A stretch of DNA of 64,000 bases, from positions 6,062,273 to 6,126,272 of the forward strand of contig NW_004624783.1 in assembly GCF_000247695.1 (NCBI RefSeq), read 5' to 3'. Below are positions 1-38,097 of the stretch, in pieces (position 1 is the stretch's first letter; each line of letters begins with the position of its first letter). This DNA is from Heterocephalus glaber (lineage: Eukaryota > Chordata > Mammalia > Rodentia > Bathyergidae). The notes under the pieces were generated by a model, which worked only from the letters and a program-made list of their open reading frames with translations, was not told where the DNA came from and made no database searches. The position numbers and the translations under genes were made by a program.

Positions 1-17
1 GAAAGAAAAAAGATTTT

Positions 18-99
18 GGGCAGGGGATTTAGCTCAGTGGTGCCACCACCTGCCTTGAAAGCGCTAGGTCCTGAGTTCAATCCCCGGTACAAAAAAAGA
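18..99 (+). mobile_element. ID-type SINE
   Basis: tRNA-Ala-derived SINE. Pol III box A is GGATTTAGCTCAGTGG; box B is GAGTTCAATCC/GAGTTCGATCC; the copy ends CCGGTACC plus poly(A). This is the commonest SINE of the window and the model for the entries below. Confidence 0.9.
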
Positions 100-150
100 G
101 TACTGCATATTTTATTACTTATAAATTCTGTGATATATATCCTTTATGTC

Positions 151-380
151 ACTAAAAACATTTTTTTTGTTTTGTTTTGTTTTGGTACCAGGGATCAAAC
201 TTGGGTCCTTGAGCTTGCGAGGCAGGTGGCGGAACCACTGAGCTAAATCCTTGGCCCACTAAAAACATTATTTTATTTTATTTATTTTTGGGGGGGTACC
301 GGGGATCAAACTCGGTTCTTGCGCTTGCAAGGCAAGCGGTAGAACCACTGAGCTAAATCCCTGACCCCATAAAAACATTT
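151..380 (-). mobile_element. Two antisense ID SINEs in one target site
   Basis: ID copies at about 162-256 and 284-366, both antisense. CACTAAAAACATT lies before the first (150-162) and between them (257-269). A close variant, CCATAAAAACATT, follows the second (367-379). This is the pattern expected when a second SINE enters a target-site duplication of the first. Confidence 0.85.
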
Positions 381-399
381 TTTAAAAAAAAAATTTTTT

Positions 400-538
400 T
401 CAAGATAAGGTCTTGCTATGAAGTTCAGGCTGGATTTGAACTCACTACTTAGCTCAGGTTGCCCTCAAATTGGTTGTAATACTACTGACTCTGCCTCCTG
501 CATGCTGGAATTACAGGAATGTGCCACCATGCCCAGTG
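400..538 (-). mobile_element. B1 SINE, antisense
   Basis: Diverged B1 (7SL-derived) in reverse: GGTCTTGCTATGAAGTTCAG to GGAATTACAGGAATGTGCCA. Includes the internal quasi-duplication typical of rodent B1. Confidence 0.8.
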
Positions 539-652
539 CATATATCAGTAATTTAAAAAATAAATACATGTATCCATACAAATATTTTGAAGAGTCAAAT
601 GTTAAACATTCACCAGCACAGTGTACTTTATAAGTTATTTTTAAAAGATATT

Positions 653-740
653 GGGCCGGGGATTTAGCTCAGTGGTTCTGCCACTTGCCTCGCAAGCACA
701 AGGACCCGAGTTTGATCCCCAGTACCAAAAAAAAAAAAAA
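653..740 (+). mobile_element. ID-type SINE
   Basis: Full-length sense copy, TGCCACTTGCCTCGCAAGC core, ending AGTACC and a 14-base poly(A). Confidence 0.9.
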
Positions 741-744
741 GTTA

Positions 745-1180
745 TCAAGTGATACATACATAACCATGCTTATAGCAGCACAATTCATTAATAGCTAAAA
801 CAGATGAAAGGATAAAGAAAATGTGATATTTACACACAATGGAGTACTACTCTGCCATGAAGAAGGATAAATCTGAGACATTTTTAGGAAAATGGATGCA
901 ACTTGAGACTACAATGTTAAGTAAAATATATCAGACATACAAGCTTAAATATTTCATGGTTTCTCTTTTATGAGAAATTCAGTGTATAAAAAATTAAAGA
1001 GCAAAATAAAAGATAGATAATGGGAAATAGGAAGATAGATATTTTGTAAATGGGAAAAGGACAAAGAGGGAAGGGGGGGGACAAGGGAGAGGAAGTAAAA
1101 AGAATTAAGATGTGTTATGTACATGACCACAAGAATGTGATCATTATGAACTGTAAGTAGTACTAATAAAAATTTTAAAA
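745..1180 (+). mobile_element. L1 LINE fragment, sense
   Basis: Contains the typical L1 3'-region text ATGGAGTACTACTCTGCCAT and AAAATGGATGCAACTTGAGA. Truncated and mutated; no open reading frame kept. Confidence 0.7.
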
Positions 1181-1427
1181 TAAATAGCATGTCAGAACAA
1201 AAAAAGATGTCATATGCAGTTCATTCTCTTTAATAGCACCAAAAATGAAAACGTGTGAAGGGAATGTGCTGAGGAATGGCAGGCAAGCCTGGGCTCTATA
1301 ACTCAGCTTGTGGTGCTCTCCAGAAGCAGCTCCCTTCTGCACTGGGAAGGAGAGAAACGAGGGCTCACACTGGGCCTCACTGCTGGGCAGAGGCCTCCCA
1401 GCACACCTGGCTTCCCCACTGCTGCCT

Positions 1428-1485
1428 GCTGTCCACACTCAGCACATCGTTCTCTCGTCAAACCCCATCCCAAGCATGGATGGCT
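1428..1485 (-). repeat. Copy A of a 58-bp duplicated segment (start of SSMEM1 intron 2)
   Basis: Matches 2517-2574 at all but about four positions (both contain CTGTCCACACTCAGCACATC and CCCAAGCATGGATGGCT). Here it lies directly beside the exon 2 donor. Confidence 0.85.
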
Positions 1486-1490
1486 CTCAC

Positions 1491-1545
1491 CTTTACTCAC
1501 TGATGCACTCGTCCCAATGTCTCCATCCAGTTTATTCTCAGATAT
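1491..1545 (-). CDS. SSMEM1: SSMEM1 coding exon 2
   Basis: On the minus strand the acceptor CTGAAACAG precedes ATATCTGAG, and the donor GTGAGA follows AGTAAAG. It has 55 nt, 18 codons plus one base, ISENKLDGDIGTSASVSK. Phase 0 fits exon 1. Recognised from its similarity to the human SEDKKDEGSGTSTSV segment; too short to find as an open frame. Confidence 0.85.
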
Positions 1546-4500
1546 CTGTTTCAGAAATGTCAGTTAGTAAGTGTGGCCTCAGTTTGTTTTCCATTTATAT
1601 TTACTTGTTATGGAGCAGTATTGCTTGAGGCCTTTTGATAATGACTAATTTAAACATTCAGTGCTGTTATAGATAAGTACTTGCTATCTAGATAAGTTCC
1701 TGTGTTGCTGAGATCCTGCTTCTGTCTGTTCAGGAGACCATACTTTGATAGCAGAATCTCCCAAACTCTTGAACCAAGCAAAAGGGCACAAAGGCAAGAG
1801 GGGAAATAATATTGATGAAGAGTTATAGGTTATAAAGTTTTCCTGTACCCATTTCCATACAAGGAGTTTTTATTTAAAAGCAGATTTGAGCCTGAAGTGA
1901 TGGCACACACCAATACCAGTACCCTCGGAAGTTGAGGCACAAAGATTGCAAGTTTGAGCCCAGTGTGGACAATTTAACAAATGAGTGAGTTGCTGTCTCA
2001 AAATGAAAACTAAAAAAGAACTGGAGATGTAGCTCAATGCAAAGGCCCTGGGTTCAATTTCCACTGCCACACACAGACACACACAAAAAAAAATAGAAAA
2101 AGAGAGAAAAAATAGATTTGACAGTACACACATTAGTTTACAAAAAATTTTAAGACCATTTTATCAGCCCATGCTGTTGATGGTTCTTTTTTTTTTTCTT
2201 TTTTTTCTTGGTTGCAGGGGCAGGGGGCAGGGATCAAACTCAGGTCCTTGTGCTTTTGAGGCAGGCAGCAGAACCACTGAGCTAAATCACCCAGTGTTGA
2301 TGGTTCTTGGGCTGGGGATTTAGCTCAGTGGTTCCACCGCCTGCCTCACAAGCGCAAAGTCCTGAGTTCAATCCCCAGTACAAAACAAAAAGAATCACCA
2401 ATGTTGATGGTTCTTTAAATAAGATGTCTGATATGGGACATCTATATATACAGAGCTCTTTACTGGAATTAATAGACTTATTATCTCCTTACTCTTTCAG
2501 ATATTTTCCTCCAAATGCTGTCCACACTCAGCACATCGTTCTCTCATCAAACTGCATCCCAAGCATGGATGGCTTCAGAAATCAGAAGAAATAGATTTCC
2601 TTGAATAGATCCAATTTCAAACATTCTGCCCAATGCTCCATTAGTATATTTGTCCCATTTTTCAAATTAATATCCCTCTTTGATGCTGAAAATGATTGTG
2701 CCAAAAGATACAAATATAAGGCAACTCTTTCAGACTGTATCAAAAAGTTTAGAAATATTCATTAATACCTTTGACCTATAATTCTTTCTCTGGGAATCTG
2801 TCATCAGAAATAATACCCACACACACAAAGACAAAGTTTGTATACAGAAATAGTCATCAGTATAATTAGGATGATATAAAACCCAAAAGTCCAAAACTTA
2901 AAATAGACCATATTTAAAGCTAATTATGACAATCACATAAGATATAGCTAAAAAAAATTATAATAAAAGTAGGCTATAACATAAGGAAGTATGTTCCAAT
3001 ATTGAGCTAAAAATGAAGATGCAAAATTTTTTTTTAGTTTTATTTTTTTATTAGCACCAGGGATCGAACTTGGGTTCTTGTGCTTGCACAGCAGGCAGCG
3101 AAACCACTGAGCTAAATCCCTGGCCCAAAGATGCAAATTTGTATATAACAGTATGATCATGAGTTAGCTAAAAATATTTTAAAAAGACTTTAAGGAATAC
3201 ATGTATACAAGTGGTCCAATGGTTGGCTTTACACTGTGAAACAGTGACTTTTTCCCTTCTATTTATTTCAATTGTCTACAATTAGGAAAAATGAATTCAT
3301 ATAGACGGTCAAATTTCCTTTGGGTTGAAAAGTAGCATTGGATATTTGTAACACCAATCCAAGATCCTTGGCCCATTGCTTTATTTGTATCTCTAATGAG
3401 AAACTATTTTACTTTTTGGATTATAATAACCATTTTTTGAAAATCTTACAGTTGAAGTCCTCTTTTAAAATCTTTTGTTGTTGTTGTTGTTGTTGTTGTT
3501 ATCTTGGTGGTAGTGGTTGTTTGACACTGGGTCTCTATGCAGTTCAGGCTGGCCTTGAACTCACTCACTATGTAGTTCAGATTGGCCTTGAACTCACAGT
3601 GATCCTCCTGCCTCAGCCTCCTGAGTACAGAAGGATTGCCACGAGTTAGAGGCCAGCCTGAATTACAGACTGAGATCCTGTCACAAAAACAGAAAGATAT
3701 CTTTTTTGTCTCCATCCCAAAAGATCTTTTTTAAAAAAATGTTTTGAGCCTCCGTAGATAGGAAGTTTAGGAACCTAAAAGTTATACTTGTTTATTTCTA
3801 CATCATTAGGAGGGCTTTTTGTTTCATTTTGTGTGTTTTTCTATAATCTCCACATTTTCTGTAATGCGTACTTTTGTAATGAAGGGGAAAGATGTTTAAT
3901 AAATTTTATTTTATTTTATCCCATTCCCTCCCTCAAGTTGCTCCCCTCTGTGTACAAAAACTTTGTTTCCATTTTTTCCTTCTATTTTCATTTTTTTTCT
4001 TGTCCCTTCCTTGAGGCAAAGGTGTTTTAAAACACTTATTGGGCTTATATCATTTCCACAGAAAGCTTCCTTATTTGATGTCAAGTCAAAAAAAACCCCA
4101 TAAAATCAAAAGAAAGATTTTGCATTAAGTTAAGTGGAATCATATGAATTGTGGTTACGAAAAGCATTTTATAAGCTGTCTCTGTGTGTGACTTAGTGAG
4201 TGAAAACAGCAGCCATCCCTGCCGGAGGGGCTGGGCAGAAAATGTGGGCTGTGCTCTGTCTCCCTACCAGGACTCAACTCTGCGATCTTACCAAGCCACT
4301 TAACACCTCTCAGCTCCATTTCCACACAAGCAAAATACAGATTTTGGACTAACACTGCCCAGAAAAATAATAGCACAGCAATCTGAAGAAATATTAAACA
4401 AATCTATAAACTAAACAGAGTATTTGTGGTCTCTGAAAGCAAAAGGATAAATGCATCTTCAAAAGTGGCAAATCCAGAGGAAAGCAGCCCACTTCATGTT

Positions 4501-6886
4501 GGAGGATAATTACCACCACATTTCCATTGTGCTTCCACCATTACCTCAAGGTTTGTAAATAAAGGCTCATAATTTAACAGAAAAAATGAAGAAGTTCAAA
4601 GAGAAGGAAAAATTCCATCCTCTTTGACTAACTCTCCTATAGTTCTCAGATTTCCAATCTGGGACCCTTCAGAAGAAGCAGTCCAACCAATTGTAGCTGC
4701 CACAAGGGTACAAAATGAAAGAGGAAACCCCTAAAATAATTAAGGTTTTAATCAGCACTGAATAGATTTAATTCAACATTTAAAACTGTGCTTTGAAGTT
4801 AACAAATAACATGACAGGAAATCTAGGTCTATTCCCCCTTCATCATTCTGTCACTAACCACTTGTGTGACAGGACAAGTCACTTAATTTCCTTGGGCTTT
4901 ATCAAACTTAACAATTTAACAAAACCTTATGAATTTAACAAAAGTTGCTGGGTGTGGTAGCACATGCCTCAGGAGGCTGAGGCAAGAGGATGTCATGAGT
5001 TCAAGGGCAATCTGGGCTACATAGTGAGTTCAAGGCCATCCTGAACTACACAGCAAGACTGTCTCAAAAAAAAAAAAAAGCAAATAATATCTTACTTGCC
5101 TACAGAGGGCTGGACCAATGGTGCTCAGGACCTGATGACCATAAAGAGTTGACCCAAGCAAGAGAGCAAGGGAACAGCTTAGACCTCTGAAGTAGTCTTC
5201 ATAATAAAATGGCCAGTGAGCAATTTCAATTTTTCCTTAATTTTCTAAAGTAGCTTTTCTTGCCAGGCCAGACTTCAATATACTCAGCTAGGAAGTCTAA
5301 GATACATATGGCTGGAGATTTACCTCTGGTTCTGCCGCCTACCTCTCAAGCGCAAGGTCCCAAGCTCGATCCCCAGTACCAAAAAATAAAAAAGAACTTT
5401 CATCTAAATGCTTCTTAAGGTAAACACTTCTCCAAAAGGAGATTTAGAATAGTGGTAGTTTATATGTATCTTACTTTTTTTTTTGGTACCGGGGATCAAA
5501 CTCGGGACCTTGGGCTTGAGAGGTAGCCAGCAGAACCACTGAGCTAAATCTCCTAGATGAAAACTTGTGGCTCAGAGGGGCAGGGGGTTTTTGGTGATTA
5601 TAACGGAGCCCAGCTGACAAAGACACAACACACCTTCTCCTCTCCGCCCAGAGCTGATATAGCACTCAGTCTAGCCGACCCTTGCCAATCCAGACCTCTG
5701 GCTATACTGTGAAATGATGGTGGCTTGATTAATAATCACCAACCTGGTATTAATGGCCAGCAAGGATTCCATGTCAGCAATATATGTTGGGGGACTGCTG
5801 TCCTATAAAATGGGCTATATCATTCCCATGATGTCATTTTCTTCTGCTAATAGGTAATCAAAAATGGTGATTCTATGCTGGGTGTGATGGCTCACACCTG
5901 CCACCACGCCTGTAATTCCAGCACTTTGGAGGCTGAGGCAGGAAGATTGTCGTGAGTTCAATGCCAGCCTGAACTATATAGTGAGACCCTGTCTCAAAAA
6001 AAAAAAACCCAAAAAAACAGAGAATGGTGACTTCAGTTCTGTTTATCATATCCTCTGCAGAAAGAATGTATTGCCTTACTCTAAAAACCCCAAATCCTAC
6101 AATATGTGTCCTTTTGATAATGACAAACTTTTGTAACTTTCATTAGCATTATATGGCTACAAAGGAGGTTAGAAGTCCTTAACCTGTAGAAAATTTTATC
6201 CCTGGATCATATGGCATATGAACAATTTGCAAACAACCTAAATGTCTCAAAATTGCAGCGTTTTTATTGTGCAAGCATAAGACTAAAAAATTAAGCAATC
6301 ATTAAAAATGCGACTGAGTGACTATAACTTTGGTGAAGTGTTTACAATATATTATTAAGCTTAAAAAGCAGGTATGAAAATATATGCAATATAATGCCAA
6401 CCATGTAAAAGCAAAGATGGAGAGACAGATATACTGGGATAGAAAAGAAGGAGCTGGGGATTTAGCTCAGTGGTTCTGCTGCCTGCCTTGCAAGCACAAG
6501 GATCCGAGTTTGACCCCTGGTACCAAAACAAAACAAAAAAAACTTTTAAAGAATAGTTTCATGAACAAAGTCAAGTGAATTTATTTAGTGAAAAAATCCC
6601 CTAGTATATACTAATATATATATTTTGGTACCGGGGATCGAACTTGGGTCCTTGCGCAGCCGGCCCTCTAATATATTATTTAAAATGAAAAAAGATATCC
6701 TACCCAGACAGAAGCCCGACAGAGGAACACCAGGACTGATAAAATGATAAAGTACCAAAGCAGGAAGCTCCCAATCACCCAGCAAGAGTCATCCTTCTGG
6801 CATTCATAATCTTGAATTGGGTTATAATGACTTAAAGGTACAGGGGGAGGATCCACCTCCCAAAATAAGGACAAAAGGGCTCCCAT
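1491..6886 (-). CDS. SSMEM1: Serine-rich single-pass membrane protein 1, first two exons (partial)
   Basis: Exon 1 codes MGALLSLFWEVDPPPVPLSH and on to FLCRASVW. It contains one hydrophobic segment (about residues 38-57). Exon 2 continues ISENKLDGDIGTSASVSK, which aligns with the SEDKKDEGSGTSTSV part of human SSMEM1. The remaining serine-rich cytoplasmic part (about 165 residues in human) is in a last exon beyond the left edge. The gene diverges from TMEM209, as in human 7q32.2. Its molecular function is unknown; the human gene is mainly expressed in testis (family knowledge). The 5.2-kb intron between the two exons is packed with SINEs. Confidence 0.88.
1888..2085 (+). mobile_element. B1-dID composite SINE
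   Basis: A diverged B1 half followed by a degenerate ID half (GGAGATGTAGCTCAATGCAA ... GGTTCAATTTCC). The joined unit recurs through the window and defines the B1-dID family. Confidence 0.8.
2175..2415. mobile_element. Antisense and sense ID SINEs in one target site
   Basis: Antisense ID (2189-2294) and sense ID (2309-2400). The sequence TGTTGATGGTTCTT occurs exactly three times, at 2175-2188, 2295-2308 and 2402-2415, outside, between and outside the two elements. Confidence 0.9.
2517..2574 (-). repeat. Copy B of the 58-bp duplicated segment (SSMEM1 intron 1)
   Basis: Near copy of 1428-1485. Homology starts at AGCCATCC, just past the splice donor bases of copy A, so the exon itself was not copied. 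Confidence 0.85.
3016..3137 (-). mobile_element. ID-type SINE, antisense, with TSD
   Basis: Body about 3030-3126. AAGATGCAAA flanks it (3016-3025 and 3128-3137). Carries the TGCACAGCAGG core of the 'TGCA' subfamily. Confidence 0.85.
3475..3500 (+). repeat. (GTT)n simple repeat
   Basis: About eight GTT units just 5' of an antisense B1. Confidence 0.9.
3510..3690 (-). mobile_element. Antisense B1 SINE joined to a short sense B1 piece
   Basis: Antisense B1 to about 3645, then a sense tail (GAGGCCAGCCTGAATTACAG, CCTGTCACAAAAA), giving an inverted pair. Confidence 0.75.
3895..4025 (-). mobile_element. Shared L1-like 3' module, copy 1
   Basis: Shares TTTGTTTCCATTTTTTCCTT and CTATTTTCATTTTTT with 12105-12190 and 26018-26160. 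The third copy lies inside an L1, so this is probably an antisense L1 3' end. Confidence 0.65.
4255..4345 (-). mobile_element. MIR-like ancient SINE, antisense
   Basis: AAGCCACTTAACACCTCTCA and CTCCATTTCC match the antisense MIR core (tracking CAAGTCACTTAACCTCTCTG). Strongly diverged. Confidence 0.5.
4845..4905 (-). mobile_element. MIR-like ancient SINE, antisense
   Basis: GGACAAGTCACTTAATTTCC with CTTGTGTGAC upstream matches the MIR core in reverse. Confidence 0.5.
4946..5079 (+). mobile_element. B1 SINE
   Basis: GCTGGGTGTGGTAGCACATG to GCAAGACTGTCTC plus a 15-base poly(A). Near full-length, sense. Confidence 0.85.
5311..5396 (+). mobile_element. ID-type SINE
   Basis: Sense copy with a damaged box A (GAGATTTACCTCTGGTTC), ending AGTACC and an A-rich tail. 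Confidence 0.8.
5474..5553 (-). mobile_element. ID-type SINE, antisense
   Basis: GGTACCGGGGATCAAACTCG to GAGCTAAATCTCC. Confidence 0.85.
5877..6003 (+). mobile_element. B1 SINE
   Basis: GCTGGGTGTGATGGCTCACA to GAGACCCTGTCTCAAAAA. A short CCACCACGC duplication near the start. Confidence 0.85.
6453..6542 (+). mobile_element. ID-type SINE
   Basis: Full-length, ends CTGGTACC and a mixed A/C tail. Confidence 0.88.
6622..6667 (-). mobile_element. ID-type SINE with internal deletion, antisense
   Basis: GGTACCGGGGATCGAACTTG joined directly to CCGGCCC; the middle of the element, including box A, is lost. It lies about 40 bp inside SSMEM1 intron 1 from the exon 1 donor. Confidence 0.75.
6704..6886 (-). 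CDS. SSMEM1: SSMEM1 coding exon 1
   Basis: 61 codons in phase 0 from ATG at 6886-6884 (context ATCATGG) to TGG at 6706-6704. The donor GTAGGA follows on the minus strand. Residues WVIGSFLLWYFIILSVLVFL form the single membrane span. Cys and acidic residues precede it (DYECQKDDSC), as in the human protein. Confidence 0.92.
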
Positions 6887-7124
6887 GATGGCTTCTTGCT
6901 TAGAAAAGAAAACATGCTCAAAGGTGAATGGGAACTATTTCACTCTGTAACATACAACAGCTTCCATGGCAACTGATTATGACATATACTTAAGTAACCG
7001 TTACCGGAACTGACTTCTTGGATTTCCAAGATTTGGGAAGATTTCTCCAAATTACTTCTATAAAACTTTATGGTATCTTTCCTCCATGCCTCAATATCAT
7101 TCATTCTGTTTCAATCCTTTTTTT

Positions 7125-7190
7125 TCTGGTAGTCAGGGCCTCACACATGGTAGGCAAGGGCTTTATCATTGAGCTACAACCCCAGCCCTA
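7125..7190 (-). mobile_element. Degenerate ID (dID) half, antisense
   Basis: CTTTATCATTGAGCTACAAC and CCCAGCCCT match the dID half of B1-dID; no B1 half seen. Confidence 0.6.
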
Positions 7191-7499
7191 CTTCAATCTA
7201 TTTTTCCCATAAAGTTGTACATATGCCACATGAAAACATGAGATCAGGTGGCTACTTGTAAACTAAAGAGACAGGTCTCAGAAAAAGCTAACCCTGGTGA
7301 CAATGATGTGTTAGTCTTGGGCTCCCAGCCTCCCACATTGTGAAAAAATAAATATCTGTTGTTTAGAATACCCTGTCTGTGGTTTGTGGGGGGAGATGCA
7401 CCTCATAGTCTGTGATATTTTGTTATGTGGCCTTAATATATAACAGCAAATGTCTATCAAATTTGTTTAGTAGTATTCTTTTTTATTTTATTATTTATT

Positions 7500-7686
7500 T
7501 ATGCATTTCTTTACTTATTGTGGTACTGTGGATTGAACCCAGGACCTTCACACTGAGCTCCCAGTCCTTTTTAAATTTTTTACTTTGAGACATTGTCTTG
7601 CTAAATTGTCCTGGCTGGGCTGATACAATCCTCCTTCCTCAGCCCCCCAGAATGCTGGGATTACAGGTATGTGCCATCATGCCTGA
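7500..7686 (-). mobile_element. B1-dID composite SINE, antisense
   Basis: dID half (GGTACTGTGGATTGAACCCA) then B1 half ending GGGATTACAGGTATGTGCCA. Confidence 0.8.
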
Positions 7687-7756
7687 TCAGTAGTGTTCTT
7701 TCTTTAAGCCCTGAATAAATACACAATAGCTCATAGGGTACATTAGGAAAATATGT

Positions 7757-8152
7757 ATGGGTGTCTTAGTTACTCTCTCTTTGTTGGGACAAAATACTCA
7801 ACACTTACAACTTAAGAAAGGAAAGGTTTATTTTAGCTCACAGTTTGTAGAGGTTTCAGTCCATAGTCAGTTGGCTCCATGGCAGGGCGGCATGGCAGAG
7901 AGGTATGGTGGAGGAGAAATAGTCCATGGCATGGCAGGCAGAAAGCAGAGAGAGATCAAGGAGGAGGAAGGATATATACTGTTCTAGGCCATGCCCACAG
8001 TGACCCATCTCCTCCCATCAGGCTTCACCGGGCTACAAAATCAGTATAATCCACTGCTGAGTACCATACCCCCATGAGTTAATCACCTCCTCAAAGTCCC
8101 ACCAATGAGCGCATGAAACTTTGGGGTGACATCTAAATACAATACATAACAA
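7757..8152. mobile_element. Older interspersed repeat, family not named
   Basis: Runs from TCTTAGTTACTCTCTCTTTG to an end near CTAAATACAATACATAACAA. The opening resembles the widespread mammalian repeat also seen at 49912-50308. I do not recall its name with certainty. Confidence 0.4.
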
Positions 8153-8854
8153 TGGGCCTGTTGCTGAATTACATCAAATGTATACAATTTTTTCTTATGA
8201 AAGAGTCAGATATGGGGTAGGTGAGAACCTGACATTTTAATTTTGATTTGTACACTGAATTGAATCCTTTCGGTTTGTTCGAAAAATTTTCAAGTTAGTT
8301 CATCTTTAAATATACAACTAAAGCCAAACAACATTGCTGCTAAGGCAATATAAAACTGATAAAAAGCTCACTTAATCTGTTAGATCTTTAAGAACTTACC
8401 ATACCTGCAGATTTATGTATGCAATACAACAATGAAAATTTCCCTTTTTCCTATTTAACCTTGGGCTCAATTTAGGAAAAAATTAGTCATTGAACATAAG
8501 TGATGCAACAATCCATTGGTCTACTGTGAAATGGCTTAATTTACTATGGAGCACACTTCTCCATATTTGGAATGAGTCCCTGCGCTGGCGGGTGGTCATT
8601 GGCCCCCTCTACCTCAGGCTGCCATCAACACCTCCAGGAAACTCATAGGGACCCGGGCTGAGCTGGCTGCATCTTCCAGGGGCTCGCTGTATCCACCTCA
8701 CTTATTCTCTATGGCACCTGAGAGTCTACACGGGCTGAGTTCTTGGTCCTGTACCCAGGAAGCCAGTGTGCCTGCCTCAGTGGCACACTGCAGGTGCATT
8801 TGTTAAATAAAACCAAACAACTCCCTGATAAAACCTTTCCTCAAAATTGGAAGT

Positions 8855-9006
8855 CCTGCTGGGCATGGTGGGGTGGCACACGCTGGGAAGCAGAGGCAGG
8901 AGGAGCTTTCAAATTTGGCAACTTACTAAGACCTTATCCAAAGTAAAATTTAAAGGGCTGGAGATGTAGTTCAGTGGGAAGGTTGTGTGTTCAATCCCCA
9001 CTACGG
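8855..9006 (+). mobile_element. B1-dID composite SINE
   Basis: B1 part with an internal deletion (CTGGGCATGGTGGGGTGGCA), then GGCTGGAGATGTAGTTCAGT. Confidence 0.75.
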
Positions 9007-9429
9007 GGCGGGGAGGGGGCCCTTTCAAAGAGTTTTCAGAGGGAAAAAGAGTTTTGTTTTTAATGTCAAAATTACTACTTCAATAAAATAAATTTTGGTT
9101 TTTCTTGTTACTGCTGCACCCTCATCCCATGGATATTTAAGAATTTACACCGAGTCAGAACAATTGGAGGGAAGTACATATTTTAAGAACAGCAAGAAAT
9201 GCTTTGTCTGGACACATTGCCATGAATGCTGCAGCTATCCCTCAAATCAACCACCCTGCTAAATAAACTCTGCTTTAAAATGTGAGTCCATAAGGATCCT
9301 AAGGAAGCTAAAATTATATTAACATAAACAAAATTCGGTTTATTTTTAATAATTTTTACTGAGGGCTCAAAATCTGGCCCAAATACTGAGTTTCATGTTT
9401 CTCCTGGCAGCTGAGGAGGAGGCACAAAT

Positions 9430-9591
9430 CCAAAAGCTGTTTCTCTAGTAACGCTCCTAGCCCCCGCCCCTGTGCGCACCTCATTCTCGCGAGAAGAGAC
9501 CGCCCAGTTCTTCCGGTACCTGTGGCCCTACCAGCTAGCTTTCGCGCACGTGCAGTAGGGAGTGGCGCGAGTCTGCTTCCGGCCAAAGATC

Positions 9592-9600
<9 letters not shown>
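9430..9600 (+). promoter_or_regulatory. TMEM209: CpG-rich TMEM209 promoter and first exon
   Basis: A local cluster of CpGs in an otherwise CpG-poor window ends at the start codon. It contains the palindrome TCTCGCGAGA (9485-9494), an ETS-type CTTCCGG at about 9509 and another at about 9577, and an E-box CACGTG (9547-9552). There is no TATA box at a useful distance. This is the usual make-up of a broad housekeeping promoter. No repeat overlaps it. Confidence 0.7.
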
Positions 9601-37336
<27,736 letters not shown>

Positions 37337-37592
37337 TGGGTCATTTAATTCCAAATGTTTAGACCTTTATTAAACCAGAAGAAGTTGGATCTAAGCGTCT
37401 CTTCTGAAATAAGCTACATATGTGTGTGTGTGAGATTTAACAAAAAATGAGCTAGTATACCATTTTCTTGTGAAAATAAGTCCTGTATCTTCCACTCCAA
37501 GAAATACTACCTTTCAGAAATTTCAGTTGATACAAAATCGCAACACTCTGGACCTTTCTTTTTAATACAAACCTTGCAGTTCCTCTTGGTTA

Positions 37593-37598
37593 AATAAA
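37593..37598 (+). promoter_or_regulatory. Candidate poly(A) signal AATAAA for TMEM209
   Basis: First canonical hexamer after the stop codon, about 257 nt downstream. It would give a short 3' UTR; a later signal may also be used. Confidence 0.35.
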
Positions 37599-37661
37599 TG
37601 TAATAGCTCTTTTTCATTGTAACCCCCAAATAAGCATTATCCACCTGATTCTTCCACTCAG

Positions 37662-37766
37662 AAATGGATTTTAGCCGGGGATTTAGCTCAGTGGTTCTGC
37701 CGCCTGCCTCGCAAGTGAAAGGTCCAGAGTTCAATCCCCGGTATGAAAAAAAAAAATGGATTTTAG
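37662..37766 (+). mobile_element. ID-type SINE with TSD in the TMEM209 3' UTR
   Basis: AAATGGATTTTAG at 37662-37674 and 37754-37766. Confidence 0.9.
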
Positions 37767-37982
37767 TTGTGTTGTTTAGTAGTGCAAGTACTTAAAATGA
37801 AAGAAAATGTGTTAATTTTATCTCTAATCCTCCAGTGTTCTGCAAATCAGTATAAAGCCTGTATTTAAACAAATGAAATTAATTTCTAAGTTATGTATTA
37901 ATATATCTAAAACATAGATGTGTGTTTTAAAGATTATCAAAAAAGACTTGACAGTATTGGCATTTTAAAAAGTCAACTCTTG

Positions 37983-38097
37983 AGCTGGGCATGGTGATGC
38001 ACACCTGCAATCCCAGCAGTCAGGAGGCTGAAGCAGGAGGATCACTGTGAGTTCAAGGCCACCCTGAACTACACAGCGAGACCCTGTCTCAAAAAAT
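37983..38097 (+). mobile_element. B1 SINE
   Basis: GAGCTGGGCATGGTGATGCA to GAGACCCTGTCTCAAAAAAT. Confidence 0.85.

Larger units (their letters stand above)
6887..9430. other. Interval between divergent SSMEM1 and TMEM209
   Basis: No coding exon is seen. It holds a degenerate-ID piece (about 7125-7190), an antisense B1-dID (7500-7686), an older interspersed repeat (7757-8152), a sense B1-dID (8855-9006) and otherwise unique AT-rich DNA. The SSMEM1 start site should lie just above 6886 but no clear promoter motif stands out. Confidence 0.6.

Noticed and set aside
4155..4376. Minus-strand frame as a possible SSMEM1 exon
   Set aside because: No similarity to SSMEM1 and overlaps a MIR-like repeat; the true exon 2 was found at 1491-1545.
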